Of a stretch of DNA of 64,000 nucleotides, positions 8,350 to 17,299 are shown one piece after another. The position numbers and the translations under genes are program-made. Source of the DNA: Saccharofermentans sp. (lineage in GTDB: Bacteria; Bacillota; Clostridia; Saccharofermentanales; Saccharofermentanaceae). Location: positions 53,327 through 117,326 of the forward strand of contig JAEFBB010000002.1 of NCBI GenBank assembly GCA_016292215.1. Direction: 5' to 3'. The notes below the pieces were generated by a model, which saw only the letters and a program-made list of their open reading frames with translations, was not told the origin of the DNA and made no database searches. The stretch's first letter is position 1. The number at the start of each line of letters is the position of its first letter.

Positions 8350-9312
8350 CTTATAGAAAGCCAGCTTCAAAGATCCCGGCACGCAGTCGAATTCGACCTT
8401 GTAACCTGAGAAATCCTCGCCGTCGTAATTGCCGTTCAGAGCTCTGGAGCCTGTGGCTTCCACCGTAACAGCTCTTGTTACGAATGTATCCATCTCTTTG
8501 TAGCCTTCGTGATTGCCGGCTTTGTATTTCGTAAGGAGATAAAGCGCTCTCGGAAGATGTACGGCGTCAATGGCACAGCAGTTGATAAGCCCGTCATCTA
8601 TTTTCGCTGTGGGCGCGGGGCAGAAGCCGTCGCCGTAATATGATGCATTGCAGACTGCAATGAGCGTAAAACGGGATTTCTCCGACTCATTCGGCTTGCC
8701 GTCAGCGCGAAGCGCCCTGTACTTAAAATCGAAATTCCTGTTGCCGAAGATGCAGCCCAAAGCGGATGTAAGGTATGCGGTACTTCTGACAAGTCCTGAA
8801 TTAGGATGCGCGAGCACCTTTCCCTTAGCCCTTAGCTGTACTTCCGTATCAAGACCGATTGATGCAACGTTAAGGCACCACGCCGAGCTCGCGTCGATCC
8901 TGGCTCCTGCGCGGTCATAGGAAGTGACCTTGATAAGGTCGATATCCTTCATTTGGTAACTGTCGCTGAATATCTCACGGACACAGACCTCACAGTTGCT
9001 CCTGTGGTTTTCGTCCATTATGGATCTTGTAAAATCATTGCCTGTTCCGAGAGGAATGATTGCCAAAGGCGTTTGGGATTCCGCCAGGGCATTTCCCACT
9101 TCATGGATGGTACCGTCACCACCGCATGCGATAACGAGAAGGTCCTCTTCATCTATGGCTTTTGCAGCCACTTCACCTGCATGACCGGCAAACTCCGTAT
9201 AGACCACGCGGGACTCACCCGGGTGTTCTTCGGCGCATTTTGAATAAGCTTCTTTGAATCTTGCGAGGACTTTAGGCTCGGCTCTGCTGTTTACGATAAA
9301 TAGTTTCTTCAT
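8344..9312 (-). CDS. Diacylglycerol/lipid kinase, YegS/BmrU family
   Basis: The 322-residue soluble kinase has a DAGK catalytic domain with the glycine-rich nucleotide loop GGDGTIHEVGNAL, PLGTGNDF and the C-terminal beta-sandwich region (YYGDGFCPAPTAKIDDG, LNGNYDGE). Such enzymes phosphorylate diacylglycerol or related lipids with ATP at the membrane surface and feed phosphatidate back to phospholipid synthesis. The frame starts at a TTG (9315), but the adjacent ATG at 9312 (MKKLFIVN) is preferred. It follows the acyl carrier protein gene by about 20 bp and likely shares the MarR-led operon. The lipid substrate cannot be told from sequence. Confidence 0.88.
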   Translation of the reverse strand: MKKLFIVNSRAEPKVLARFKEAYSKCAEEHPGESRVVYTEFAGHAGEVAAKAIDEEDLLVIACGGDGTIHEVGNALAESQTPLAIIPLGTGNDFTRSIMDENHRSNCEVCVREIFSDSYQMKDIDLIKVTSYDRAGARIDASSAWCLNVASIGLDTEVQLRAKGKVLAHPNSGLVRSTAYLTSALGCIFGNRNFDFKYRALRADGKPNESEKSRFTLIAVCNASYYGDGFCPAPTAKIDDGLINCCAIDAVHLPRALYLLTKYKAGNHEGYKEMDTFVTRAVTVEATGSRALNGNYDGEDFSGYKVEFDCVPGSLKLAFYKN

Positions 9313-9332
9313 CAAGTACCGTCAAACAGCGA

Positions 9333-9590
9333 TTATTTCTTGAGCTTCATTATTACGTCCACAATGTCGCTTACGGTCTTTACCTGATCGAGGACCTCAT
9401 CCGGAAGACGGATATTGTATCTCTCCTCGACATCGATTACGAACTCATAAAGCTGAAGTGAATCGAAAGGAAGATCGGAATTGAAGTTAAGATCTGCAGT
9501 GATCTCCTCGGGAGATATCTCCAGCGTCTCAGCCATGATCCTAATAACGTCTGCGAAAACCTGTTCTCTGTCGGTGTTATAATCGCCCAT
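9333..9590 (-). CDS. Acyl carrier protein
   Basis: The 85-residue protein is an acyl carrier protein. Its 4'-phosphopantetheine attachment serine is Ser44 in LPFDSLQLYEF, inside the usual four-helix plan, with an acidic helix II (VIDVEERYNI). The frame runs upstream to 9623, but AAGGAG inside the end of marR lies 9 nt before the ATG at 9590, which also starts 1 nt after the marR stop. Coupling to a MarR regulator resembles fabT-acp arrangements, yet no fatty-acid synthesis genes follow. It may serve lipid synthesis or a dedicated acyl-transfer pathway. Confidence 0.88.
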   Translation of the reverse strand: MGDYNTDREQVFADVIRIMAETLEISPEEITADLNFNSDLPFDSLQLYEFVIDVEERYNIRLPDEVLDQVKTVSDIVDVIMKLKK

Positions 9591-9591
9591 G

Positions 9592-10107
9592 TTATTTAGT
9601 CTCCTTTGTGGTATCCTTCGCAACTTGCCTTGCGGTAGCTCTTACGTTCTCACTGCTGTCATAACGTCTTAACTGCTGGGCGAGATACTCGTCCACTTCG
9701 GCTACAAGATCGAGCAGATGCTTTCTGTCTTTCTCGTCATAGCCTGCAAGAATATGCTTTGCCAAAACTCTGTGGAACTTATTATTCATACGGCATGCGA
9801 GCTTGCCGTTGTGCGTAAGGCTGATCCTTACGATGCGCTTGTCGCGCTTATCACGTTCTCTGTGAACATAACCCTTCTTAACAAGACGGTCGATGGCGAC
9901 TGTCAGGGTACCTGTAGTAATGCCCAGATCCTCTGCAGTATTAGTCATAGTGCGGGCATCATAAGGTCCGATAGCTGTAAGGGTATGCATCTCAGCAATA
10001 GACAGGTCATTAAAGTAGCCTGCCTGAAGAGACTTCTCTTCTGTTAAAACGACATTTTCAAAGATCCTTACGAGGGCCTCTGACATCTGTTCTTCTTCGC
10101 TCTGCAA
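9592..10107 (-). CDS. MarR family transcriptional regulator (FabT-like context)
   Basis: This winged-helix regulator of 171 residues has the MarR core (LSIAEMHTLTAIGPY, MTNTAEDLGITTGTLTVAIDRLVKKGYVHRERDKRDKR). The recognition helix and the DxRD wing are intact. Translation appears to begin at TTG 10107, because GGGAGAG lies about 6 nt upstream; the ATG at 10086 has no comparable site. It heads a run with an acyl carrier protein and a lipid kinase, so control of membrane lipid supply is plausible. The AT-rich upstream region holds TAAGT...ACTTA arms around TATACT, which could be an autoregulatory site; this is inference. Confidence 0.85.
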   Translation of the reverse strand: MQSEEEQMSEALVRIFENVVLTEEKSLQAGYFNDLSIAEMHTLTAIGPYDARTMTNTAEDLGITTGTLTVAIDRLVKKGYVHRERDKRDKRIVRISLTHNGKLACRMNNKFHRVLAKHILAGYDEKDRKHLLDLVAEVDEYLAQQLRRYDSSENVRATARQVAKDTTKETK

Positions 10108-10180
10108 AATGAACTCTCCCGTATGAATTGATCTTTAGGTTAAGTATATCAAAAAAACTTTCAACTTAGAACAGACAGTA

Positions 10181-11155
10181 TCAGGCTTCCAAAGCCTGGC
10201 TCTCAGCCTTCTTGTCGTTGTTTACGAGAACGATGACAAATACCAGCAAGAACAAAGCGAAGCCGCCTAATATGAGCGTAAAGCCGTCATTGTCCATGAT
10301 GCCGAGTTCTTCGAGTCCGATCTCGCCGAACGTGCCCGCGATATTAAACAGGATATGCGTTGTGATAGTGATTATTACCGAGCGGTACTTATATCTGAGG
10401 AAACCGAGCAGGAGTCCTAAGACCGCAGCATATACGCCCTGAACAAGATTCATATGCATAATGCCGAAAAGGACCGCCGATATAGCGATAACGAATCCCG
10501 GCTTAAGATTTGCCTTCTTGAGAATTCCGTAAGTTACACCGCGGAAGCAGAGCTCCTCCAGGATAGGACCAAGGATAATCGCATAGATTATCATGGCGAT
10601 GCTGTCGACACCGATTCCGGCATCCTCCATAAGCTGGTTATAGTCTTCGATTACCTTCGGAGCGATCTGGTAAACAATTACGAATGCCGCATTGAGAAAC
10701 AGAACAAGTCCGACCACTGTGCCTACAACAGCAAGGACCGATCTTAGTCCGAATATCTGTCCGAGTTTTACCTTGGGGGACTTCTTAACAAAGCCCTTGT
10801 AATACCAGATGATGAAAACAATAAGACCTATGACAGAATAAATGAGATATGCGTACTCGGCATAATTCTCCATAAAGTCTTGGGTAATAAATATGCCAAG
10901 CTCATATGCATCGGTAAGATCGATCGGTATGCCTTCGTTGTAGACCTTGAGCACAGACATGATCATGAACGGGATCTGGGCCATGGTCTGGATAGCTATG
11001 AGCACGACCATAGGAACGATCGCAAGGAAAATAAAACCTACGCGTACCTTCTTAGGGCCGGCGGCCGGCGCTGCCTGAGGATTTTCAGCGGCAGGCTGGA
11101 CAACAGGCTGGCCTGTTACAGGGTCATATGTTTGTATTGAATTGTTCTCTGACAT
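10181..11155 (-). CDS. CPBP family intramembrane glutamic endopeptidase
   Basis: About 324 residues, with a Pro/Ala-rich cytosolic N-terminus and about seven or eight membrane helices. The Abi/CAAX protease motifs are present: EELCFRGV (motif 1, EExxxR), FGIMHMN (motif 2) and HILFN (motif 3). These proteases cleave within or near the membrane; the substrate is unknown. The frame opens at a GTG (11164), but AGAGGGG lies 8 nt before the ATG at 11155 (MSENNSIQTY), which I use. It starts 17 bp after mutS2 and is probably the last gene of pfkA-mutS2-CPBP. Confidence 0.85.
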   Translation of the reverse strand: MSENNSIQTYDPVTGQPVVQPAAENPQAAPAAGPKKVRVGFIFLAIVPMVVLIAIQTMAQIPFMIMSVLKVYNEGIPIDLTDAYELGIFITQDFMENYAEYAYLIYSVIGLIVFIIWYYKGFVKKSPKVKLGQIFGLRSVLAVVGTVVGLVLFLNAAFVIVYQIAPKVIEDYNQLMEDAGIGVDSIAMIIYAIILGPILEELCFRGVTYGILKKANLKPGFVIAISAVLFGIMHMNLVQGVYAAVLGLLLGFLRYKYRSVIITITTHILFNIAGTFGEIGLEELGIMDNDGFTLILGGFALFLLVFVIVLVNNDKKAESQALEA

Positions 11156-11172
11156 AACGTTCACCCCTCTTG

Positions 11173-13665
11173 TTATCTGAACTTAACGATTGTAACTCCG
11201 CTGTCTCCTTCGCCCTGTGTTCCGGAGCGGTAGGATTCTACCCTGTCATCTTTTATGAGAATGTCCTGCACGCAGGATCTCAAAGCACCTGTTCCCTTAC
11301 CGTGAACTATCCTTGCTTCCTTGATCCCTGCAAGAACACAATCTTCCAAATACTTCATAAGACCCGATTCGGCTTCCGCAGTCGTCATGCCGATCAGCAT
11401 GATCTCTGACTTAACGGAAGATGCGGCATTGAATATCGCCTTGCTCATCTCGCCGGAACCGCTCTTGTTCTTCTCTTTACCTTTTCCGCTGATCTTGCCG
11501 TTTCTGGATCTGGCAAACTCATCACGCTGCGCTTTAGTCGGCATCATGAGCTGGCTCTTCTTAACGGCAATCTTCATGCTTCCACATAATATATTAACAC
11601 ATCCGCTCTTAGAAAGGCCTGATTCGGCAACACCGATCTGGCCAAGCGAAGGTACATAATAGCATTCGCCTTCGACGACTTCCTTGACGGGCTCGCCGCT
11701 CAGGGCAACGGATTCTACTGCTTCTTCATCCTCTTCAGTCAGATCCTCCATGCCGGCTCTGAGCTTTCTTCTGAGCTTATCCATCTCCTGCTCGCGGTGT
11801 CTGGCATCCATATCTCTGGATCTCTTTCTCAGCGCGCGGAGTTCTTCTGTAAGCTCCTGCTCTTTCTCCTGCAGGAGCTTCTTCTGCTCTGCCCTCAAGT
11901 CATTCAATATCTTGGTCTTAGACTGCTTGAGCTTGGCATTCTCTTCTTCGAGACGCGCCTTCTCAGACTTAAGCTCGATATTCAGCCTGTCATTCTCGGC
12001 AGCTAAGCTCTGCGCCTTCTTCGTCTGCTCTTCAGCCTTCGCAAGAAGCTCTTCATACTTCAGTTCATCAGAAGACATTCTCGACTTCGCATTGTCTATG
12101 ATGTGCCTTGCAAGACCGAGTTTGCTCGAGATGACAAAAGCATTCGAAGAACCGGGCCTTCCCGTTATGAGCTTATATGTAGGAGCCAGTGTCTCAGTAT
12201 CGAACTCGCATGAAGCATTCATGACGCCGTCCGTGGTCTCTGCATAGCCCTTGAGCTCTCTGTAGTGCGTCGTAGACATTACGATGCAGTTCTTCTTCCG
12301 GAGTTCTTCAATGATCGATATGGCGAGCGCAGCGCCCTCTGTGGGATCCGTGCCCGAGCCGAGCTCGTCTAAGAGCACCAGGGATCTGCCCCTGATGTTC
12401 TTCAGGATAAATACGATATTCGACATGTGCGACGAGAACGTGGAAAGGCTCTCTTCGATGCTCTGCTCATCTCCGATATCCGCAAGTACCCTGTCGAAAA
12501 CACAGACTTCAGATCCGCTGTCAGTCGGGATCGCAAGACCTGCCATCGTCATGAGGACAAGAAGTCCGCACGTCTTGAGAGATACGGTCTTACCGCCCGT
12601 ATTAGGGCCTGTAACGATCAGGGCATCGTAGCCGTCGCCGACACTTATGTCGACCGGTACGACGCTGTCCTTGGGGATCAGGGGGTGTCTTGCGCCCTTC
12701 AAAGCTACTCTGCCGTCCGTGTTAAGATCTGCGCAGAATGAATTGTTCTCAACGCCGTATTCGCCTTTAGCGAAAACATAGTCCAGGCGCGATGCCAGGC
12801 CCATATTGTTTTCGAGAAGGCTTGAGATAGATACCACTTCATTCGAGAACACCTTAAGGATCCTCTGAATCTCAGCCTGCTCTGCGAAATTAAGTTCAGC
12901 GATCTTGTTGTTCGCCTCGACAACGCTCATAGGCTCGATAAAAAGCGTCTGCCCCGAAGACGAAGCGCCGTGCACGATGCCTTCGATCCTGCCGTTAAAG
13001 TCAGCCTTGACGGGAATGCAGTATCTTCCCTCCCTGAGCGTAACGATGCTTTCCTGGAGCATATCAGCGTGGTTATTGATAACGCGGTCAAGAAGCGACC
13101 TGATGCCGCTGGCGATATTCTTGCGTTCGCGCCTGATAGATGACAGTTCCTTGCTGGCTCTGTCAGATACTTCATCCTGGCCTAAGATCGAGCTCTGTAT
13201 CTTCTCTAAGAGCTTCTCGCACGTCTCGATCTTATCGGCATAAGAACAGATGTCAGGCTCTACTTCATCGACCATCGGAGATCCTGCAGATCTCGCCTTG
13301 GCGATTGCTTTCTTGATCTCATCTGAAGCTCTGAGGAAAGATGCGACTTCCAATAACTGTCCGCATGTCAGCGTGCCATCCGCCTTGGCATAAGTAAGAG
13401 CCTCTCTCAAGTCTCTCATCCCGCCCAGAGGGAGCATGCCGAATCTCAAAATGTGCTCCATCGCCTGCTTTGTGCATGACAATTCAGAAGCCACATAATC
13501 GACATCGCAGCACGGAGCCATGTCTTCCAAAAGCTCACGTCCGTAAGACGTTCTGGCCTTGGAGGCCACAGCGTCCCTGATCTTTGTAAATTCAAGCGTA
13601 TTCAAGACGCGCCCGCGGATCTTCTTCCGCTCAAGGCTCTCTTCAAAGCTTAAAAACTCATACAT
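11173..13665 (-). CDS. mutS2: Endonuclease MutS2 (recombination/ribosome rescue ATPase)
   Basis: The 830-residue protein has the MutS2 order. An N-terminal clamp/lever region comes first, then the ABC-type ATPase with Walker A GPNTGGKTVSLK, Walker B (SLVLLDELGSGTDPTEGAAL) and STTHYRELK. A long coiled coil of Lys/Glu/Arg follows (about 515-640). The C-terminal Smr nuclease domain has IVHGKGTGALR. The mismatch-recognition domain of MutS1 is absent. MutS2 suppresses homologous recombination and, in Bacillus, splits collided ribosomes. It lies 28 bp after pfkA. Confidence 0.95.
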   Translation of the reverse strand: MYEFLSFEESLERKKIRGRVLNTLEFTKIRDAVASKARTSYGRELLEDMAPCCDVDYVASELSCTKQAMEHILRFGMLPLGGMRDLREALTYAKADGTLTCGQLLEVASFLRASDEIKKAIAKARSAGSPMVDEVEPDICSYADKIETCEKLLEKIQSSILGQDEVSDRASKELSSIRRERKNIASGIRSLLDRVINNHADMLQESIVTLREGRYCIPVKADFNGRIEGIVHGASSSGQTLFIEPMSVVEANNKIAELNFAEQAEIQRILKVFSNEVVSISSLLENNMGLASRLDYVFAKGEYGVENNSFCADLNTDGRVALKGARHPLIPKDSVVPVDISVGDGYDALIVTGPNTGGKTVSLKTCGLLVLMTMAGLAIPTDSGSEVCVFDRVLADIGDEQSIEESLSTFSSHMSNIVFILKNIRGRSLVLLDELGSGTDPTEGAALAISIIEELRKKNCIVMSTTHYRELKGYAETTDGVMNASCEFDTETLAPTYKLITGRPGSSNAFVISSKLGLARHIIDNAKSRMSSDELKYEELLAKAEEQTKKAQSLAAENDRLNIELKSEKARLEEENAKLKQSKTKILNDLRAEQKKLLQEKEQELTEELRALRKRSRDMDARHREQEMDKLRRKLRAGMEDLTEEDEEAVESVALSGEPVKEVVEGECYYVPSLGQIGVAESGLSKSGCVNILCGSMKIAVKKSQLMMPTKAQRDEFARSRNGKISGKGKEKNKSGSGEMSKAIFNAASSVKSEIMLIGMTTAEAESGLMKYLEDCVLAGIKEARIVHGKGTGALRSCVQDILIKDDRVESYRSGTQGEGDSGVTIVKFR

Positions 13666-13693
13666 AGCCGGCTATCCCTACTGACCTTTTGTA

Positions 13694-14749
13694 TCAGCCA
13701 AGCCTCTTGATATTCTCGATGATGTCGGGTGTTATGGTCTTAGTCATTGCAAGACCTTCTTCGATATCAACATCGGAGATCTCACCGTGCTGCTGAACAA
13801 CAAGTCTGTTAAATCTCTTTTCAACGAGGCAGTCGATAGCCCTGATGCCCATAAGGCTGGCCATTGTCCTGTCTCTCAATGTCGGCGAACCGCCTCTCTG
13901 CAGATGTCCCAGGATCGTAGGACGTGCCTCGATGCCTGTAGCCTCTTCGATCTGCCTGGCGATATCTTCAGCATGACCGACGCCCTCTGCAACGATAACG
14001 ATGTAGTGCTTCTTGCCTGTATTACGGCCGTCAAGGATAACTCTCAGTACATCCTTGTTGAAGTCATAAGGAACCTCGGGGATGAGGATGCTCTCTGCGC
14101 CTGTAGCGATGCCTACGTTGAGCGCGATCCATCCTGCATGTCTTCCCATTACTTCGATAACACTGCAGCGTTCATGCGAAGAAGCAGTATCTCTTAATTT
14201 ATCGATGCACTGCATCGCAGTATTCATTGCCGTGTCATAACCGATCGTATATTCGGTGGAAGCGATATCGTTGTCGATCGTGCCCGGCATGCCTACTACG
14301 GGGATTCCGATCCTTGCCAGAGCTCTAGCGCCCTTGTAGGATCCGTCACCGCCAATGACGATCAAAGCATCAAGATCGTAAGCTTCCATCATCTTGGCAC
14401 CCTTAAGAACGCCCTGGTCAGTCATGAAAGACTGTGATCTTGCGGTCATAAGGAACGTACCGCCGCGCTGCAGCGTCTCAGATACGCTTCTGCCGTCAAG
14501 CGGCTTGATCTCGCCCTTCCAGAGGCCGTGATAACCTCTTGTAACGCCATACATCTCAAATCCTGCATTTATGCCGGCTCTTACAACGGCTCTGATAGCC
14601 GCGTTCATGCCGGGAGCGTCACCGCCGCTCGTAAGAACGCCAACGCGCTTAACCGGTTCTACCGTATTCTTATCTACTTCATCGTAGTTTAAAGCCTTAA
14701 GGCTGTTGATCTCGGGAAGGTTACTCTCATCGTAAAGAAGTCTGCCCAT
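13694..14749 (-). CDS. pfkA: ATP-dependent 6-phosphofructokinase
   Basis: PfkA phosphorylates fructose-6-phosphate at the committed step of glycolysis. The 351-residue product has TSGGDAPGMNAAIRA (about 40-54), GGDGSYKGA, PGTIDNDI, MGRHAGWIAL and LGHLQRGGSPTLRDR. The Gly after the GGD in the ATP loop favours ATP over pyrophosphate as donor. Relative to the E. coli enzyme there is an N-terminal extension of about 31 residues. GGAGG precedes the ATG by 7 nt, so the extension is probably real. The gene leads a run with mutS2. Confidence 0.93.
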   Translation of the reverse strand: MGRLLYDESNLPEINSLKALNYDEVDKNTVEPVKRVGVLTSGGDAPGMNAAIRAVVRAGINAGFEMYGVTRGYHGLWKGEIKPLDGRSVSETLQRGGTFLMTARSQSFMTDQGVLKGAKMMEAYDLDALIVIGGDGSYKGARALARIGIPVVGMPGTIDNDIASTEYTIGYDTAMNTAMQCIDKLRDTASSHERCSVIEVMGRHAGWIALNVGIATGAESILIPEVPYDFNKDVLRVILDGRNTGKKHYIVIVAEGVGHAEDIARQIEEATGIEARPTILGHLQRGGSPTLRDRTMASLMGIRAIDCLVEKRFNRLVVQQHGEISDVDIEEGLAMTKTITPDIIENIKRLG

Positions 14750-14787
14750 AATAATGCCTCCGAAACATCGAAAAGATTTTCAAGGCC

Positions 14788-14793
14788 ATTATA
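14788..14793 (-). promoter_or_regulatory. Candidate -10 element of pfkA
   Basis: TATAAT on the minus strand lies about 40 bp before the pfkA start. No convincing -35 is seen, so this is a candidate only. Confidence 0.4.
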
Positions 14794-14857
14794 CACTAAA
14801 TAATAAAAGGAGTTTAGGATTTGGCAGGCCTGTTAAGGCAGCCCGGGCGAAAAACCG

Positions 14858-16528
14858 TTACTTAAACGTCTCAGGCGTGATCGTATACACAGTATTCCTG
14901 TCGCAGTCACAGTAGATATAGAGCACGAAATTATCAAGATCGTATGCGCATGACCATTCCGTCTGGATATAGTCAGACTGCTGTGAACCCGCATATAAAA
15001 GGTCCAGCGCTTCGTCTACCGACAATACTCCGTCAGATTCAGTGAGCTTATCCTTAAATGTGACAAATCTGCTCTCGTCATCTCTCTGGTGTGTAGCGAT
15101 CGTATAATTGGTAACGTAATCGATCTCGCTAACCGTTAATACGCTGTCTATCCACTCGGCGACCACGCTCTTTCCTGACTTATCCGTGATAAACAGGTGG
15201 AAATCCTTGTCGAACATAGAGTGCACGTCGTAAGAAGACAGGAACACTACTGCTTCATCAACATTGGCGCATTTATCCAGTATAGCTCTTATGGCGATAA
15301 GGTCTAATGTATCAGGCTTATCGGTATCTGTTCTTTCTTCAGGATAACTGAGGCTCAATATCGAGATGCCGAGCCCCTGGTCATTAAAACCGTCAACGCT
15401 CATGATCGCGCAGCTTCCCCTGAGTACCAGCCTTCCGAAAAACGAATCCGGTTCTGTTACTGCCCCTTCTCCCGCCATGTTGACCCAATGCAGATCACAT
15501 ACGGCAATAGAAGCATACGAGCCTTCCCGGGCCGAATAGAGCACCATTCCGTTTGTCTCAGTATAATCGTAGTTGCGGCAGAACAGATGGTCTCCGTCTT
15601 TGGTAACACAGGAAAACGAAGAGCATCCGTAATGGTGTGCCTCAACAGAAACAGGGAATCCGCCCAAAAGCTTTTCGCTCGCTTCTTCGACCAGATCATC
15701 TGTGCTTCTGATGTCTGAAGCCAAAAGTTCGTCCAGTTTGTAATTGTTAGTCACGTTACAGAGGTATAAGTCAGGAGCATATTGCCTGATTGAAGCCATC
15801 GTGGCTATTTCTTTCCGGAGCGCGAATGCGCCAATGGCTATAGCGAGCAGCAGGAACGCGAGACTGCCTATGGAAAGCTTTTTGCCGCTTAACCATATTC
15901 CAAGAACAGCGTAAAGCAAGATAATTCCAAACAGCACTGCCACGGCACCGGAGATATATCCCGTCAAAGCATAGTTCGGTGCACGCTCGGCTATAAGAGT
16001 AAAGGAAGTAACACTTGCCTTATCCTTTTCGTAGGTCTCGTCTGAGACCAGATCCGTCATCATGGCAATAAATTCATCGAGCTTTTCCGGAGTAGTATTA
16101 GAGCCTTCGGGAAGACCGTTCTCTTTAAGAGCGAGGAGCTTATCCAAAGAACTCTGGAAATAATCCCTGTACGCCTGGGCGACTCTGTCTGCCATACCGG
16201 TATCATTTGCCTGGACCGTGGCATAGAAAAACGTCCTGTTCTCGAGATTGCTCTTGGCTATTATGGGCACAGTTACATACCTGTCTTCATCTTCGGGATA
16301 CGTATATGTCCAAGTCCACAGATCATCAGCGACATTGAACACATAATCAGTATCGACCTTGAGATACAAGACATCGCCATCAGAAGGAGTATTACTGATC
16401 AAAGCATCCACTGCGTCAACAGGCTTGGAAATGCTTTCAGCCTTTACTTTGCAATATATTGAAACAGCTGCAGCGCCTGCCGTAAGCACCGCAGCAATTC
16501 CGATGACTATCTTCCTTATCTTCCCCAT
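14858..16528 (-). CDS. Membrane-bound Ntn hydrolase, choloylglycine hydrolase/penicillin acylase family
   Basis: The 556-residue protein has an N-terminal membrane helix (about 5-24), an extracytoplasmic region, two more helices at about 188-213 and 218-236, and then a C-terminal hydrolase domain. That domain opens with YGCSSFSCVTKDGDHLF and RNYDYTE, the cysteine-nucleophile and RN-D signature of linear amide C-N hydrolases. The likely nucleophile is Cys302. In characterised relatives the cysteine becomes the N-terminus after processing; here it lies behind three membrane segments, so either cleavage occurs after about residue 301 or the domain is inactive. It starts 9 bp after the sirtuin gene. 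The substrate is unknown. Confidence 0.75.
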   Translation of the reverse strand: MGKIRKIVIGIAAVLTAGAAAVSIYCKVKAESISKPVDAVDALISNTPSDGDVLYLKVDTDYVFNVADDLWTWTYTYPEDEDRYVTVPIIAKSNLENRTFFYATVQANDTGMADRVAQAYRDYFQSSLDKLLALKENGLPEGSNTTPEKLDEFIAMMTDLVSDETYEKDKASVTSFTLIAERAPNYALTGYISGAVAVLFGIILLYAVLGIWLSGKKLSIGSLAFLLLAIAIGAFALRKEIATMASIRQYAPDLYLCNVTNNYKLDELLASDIRSTDDLVEEASEKLLGGFPVSVEAHHYGCSSFSCVTKDGDHLFCRNYDYTETNGMVLYSAREGSYASIAVCDLHWVNMAGEGAVTEPDSFFGRLVLRGSCAIMSVDGFNDQGLGISILSLSYPEERTDTDKPDTLDLIAIRAILDKCANVDEAVVFLSSYDVHSMFDKDFHLFITDKSGKSVVAEWIDSVLTVSEIDYVTNYTIATHQRDDESRFVTFKDKLTESDGVLSVDEALDLLYAGSQQSDYIQTEWSCAYDLDNFVLYIYCDCDRNTVYTITPETFK

Positions 16529-16537
16529 TTCCTATAC

Positions 16538-17287
16538 TTATTCTTCCAAATTTATAGAATCCAGAACCTCCGTGATATTGTCGTGGAATACGAGATGCGC
16601 ATTCCTGTCAGCGAACGTCTTATCCCTGTTGATTATAACCAGATACTTGCCGCTGAAATCATAAGCCAGAGAAGCCGCAGGCTGTACAGCAAGAGACGTG
16701 CCTCCGATGATAAGACAGTCTGCCCTGAATACGAGCCTCTTTGACTCGATCCATGCCGTTTGCGGGAGCCCTTCGCCATATAACGTTACGTCAGGTCTTA
16801 CCATGCCGCCGCACTTAGGGCACTTCGGGATAGGACCTTCTGACTTGAAGATAAAGTCATACGGATATTTCTCGTGGCACTTCATGCAGTAATTGCGGAA
16901 TGTCGTACCGTGTACTTCCTGGACATTCTTGCTGCCTGCTCTCTGATGAAGGCCGTCGATATTCTGAGTGATTATTCCGTCGAGCTTTCCTGCTTTTTCC
17001 ATCTCTGCGAGCTTATAGTGCGCCCTGTTGGGCTCGATGCCTGCAGTATTAAGCTTCTGTCTGTAGAACTCATAGAAAACGTCAGGATGCTCGATAAGAC
17101 AGTCAATGCTCAAGAGGTATTCCGGGCTGTACCTGTCGAACTTTACATCGTGCTGGTTATAAAGACCGTCTTTGCTTCTGAAGTCAGGGATACCGCTCTC
17201 GGTCGAGACACCTGCACCTCCGAAGAAGACAATATGCTTGCATTCCTTCACTATGCGGTTAAGTTCAGCTACGTCTTTCTCGTTCAT
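16538..17287 (-). CDS. cobB: NAD-dependent protein deacylase, Sir2 family
   Basis: The sirtuin removes acyl groups from protein lysines using NAD+. The 249-residue protein has GAGVSTESGIPDFRS (24-38), TQNIDGLHQRAGS, the catalytic His126 in EVHG, and four zinc cysteines at 134, 137, 156 and 159. GGTSLAVQPAASLA completes the Rossmann fold. It begins 12 bp after dnaE and is followed closely by the Ntn hydrolase. It is therefore probably transcribed with uvrB and dnaE, possibly under SOS control. Acyl preference is not determined. Confidence 0.93.
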   Translation of the reverse strand: MNEKDVAELNRIVKECKHIVFFGGAGVSTESGIPDFRSKDGLYNQHDVKFDRYSPEYLLSIDCLIEHPDVFYEFYRQKLNTAGIEPNRAHYKLAEMEKAGKLDGIITQNIDGLHQRAGSKNVQEVHGTTFRNYCMKCHEKYPYDFIFKSEGPIPKCPKCGGMVRPDVTLYGEGLPQTAWIESKRLVFRADCLIIGGTSLAVQPAASLAYDFSGKYLVIINRDKTFADRNAHLVFHDNITEVLDSINLEE

Positions 17288-17299
17288 GGTAATACCTCC

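Noticed and set aside
10172-10198. Terminator at the end of the CPBP gene
   Set aside because: CAGGCTT-TGG-AAGCCTG forms a hairpin, but it lies mainly within the coding end and has no T-run on the minus strand.
11684-12247. 187-codon plus-strand Ser/Leu-rich frame
   Set aside because: It is antisense to the coiled-coil region of mutS2; low complexity and no start signals.
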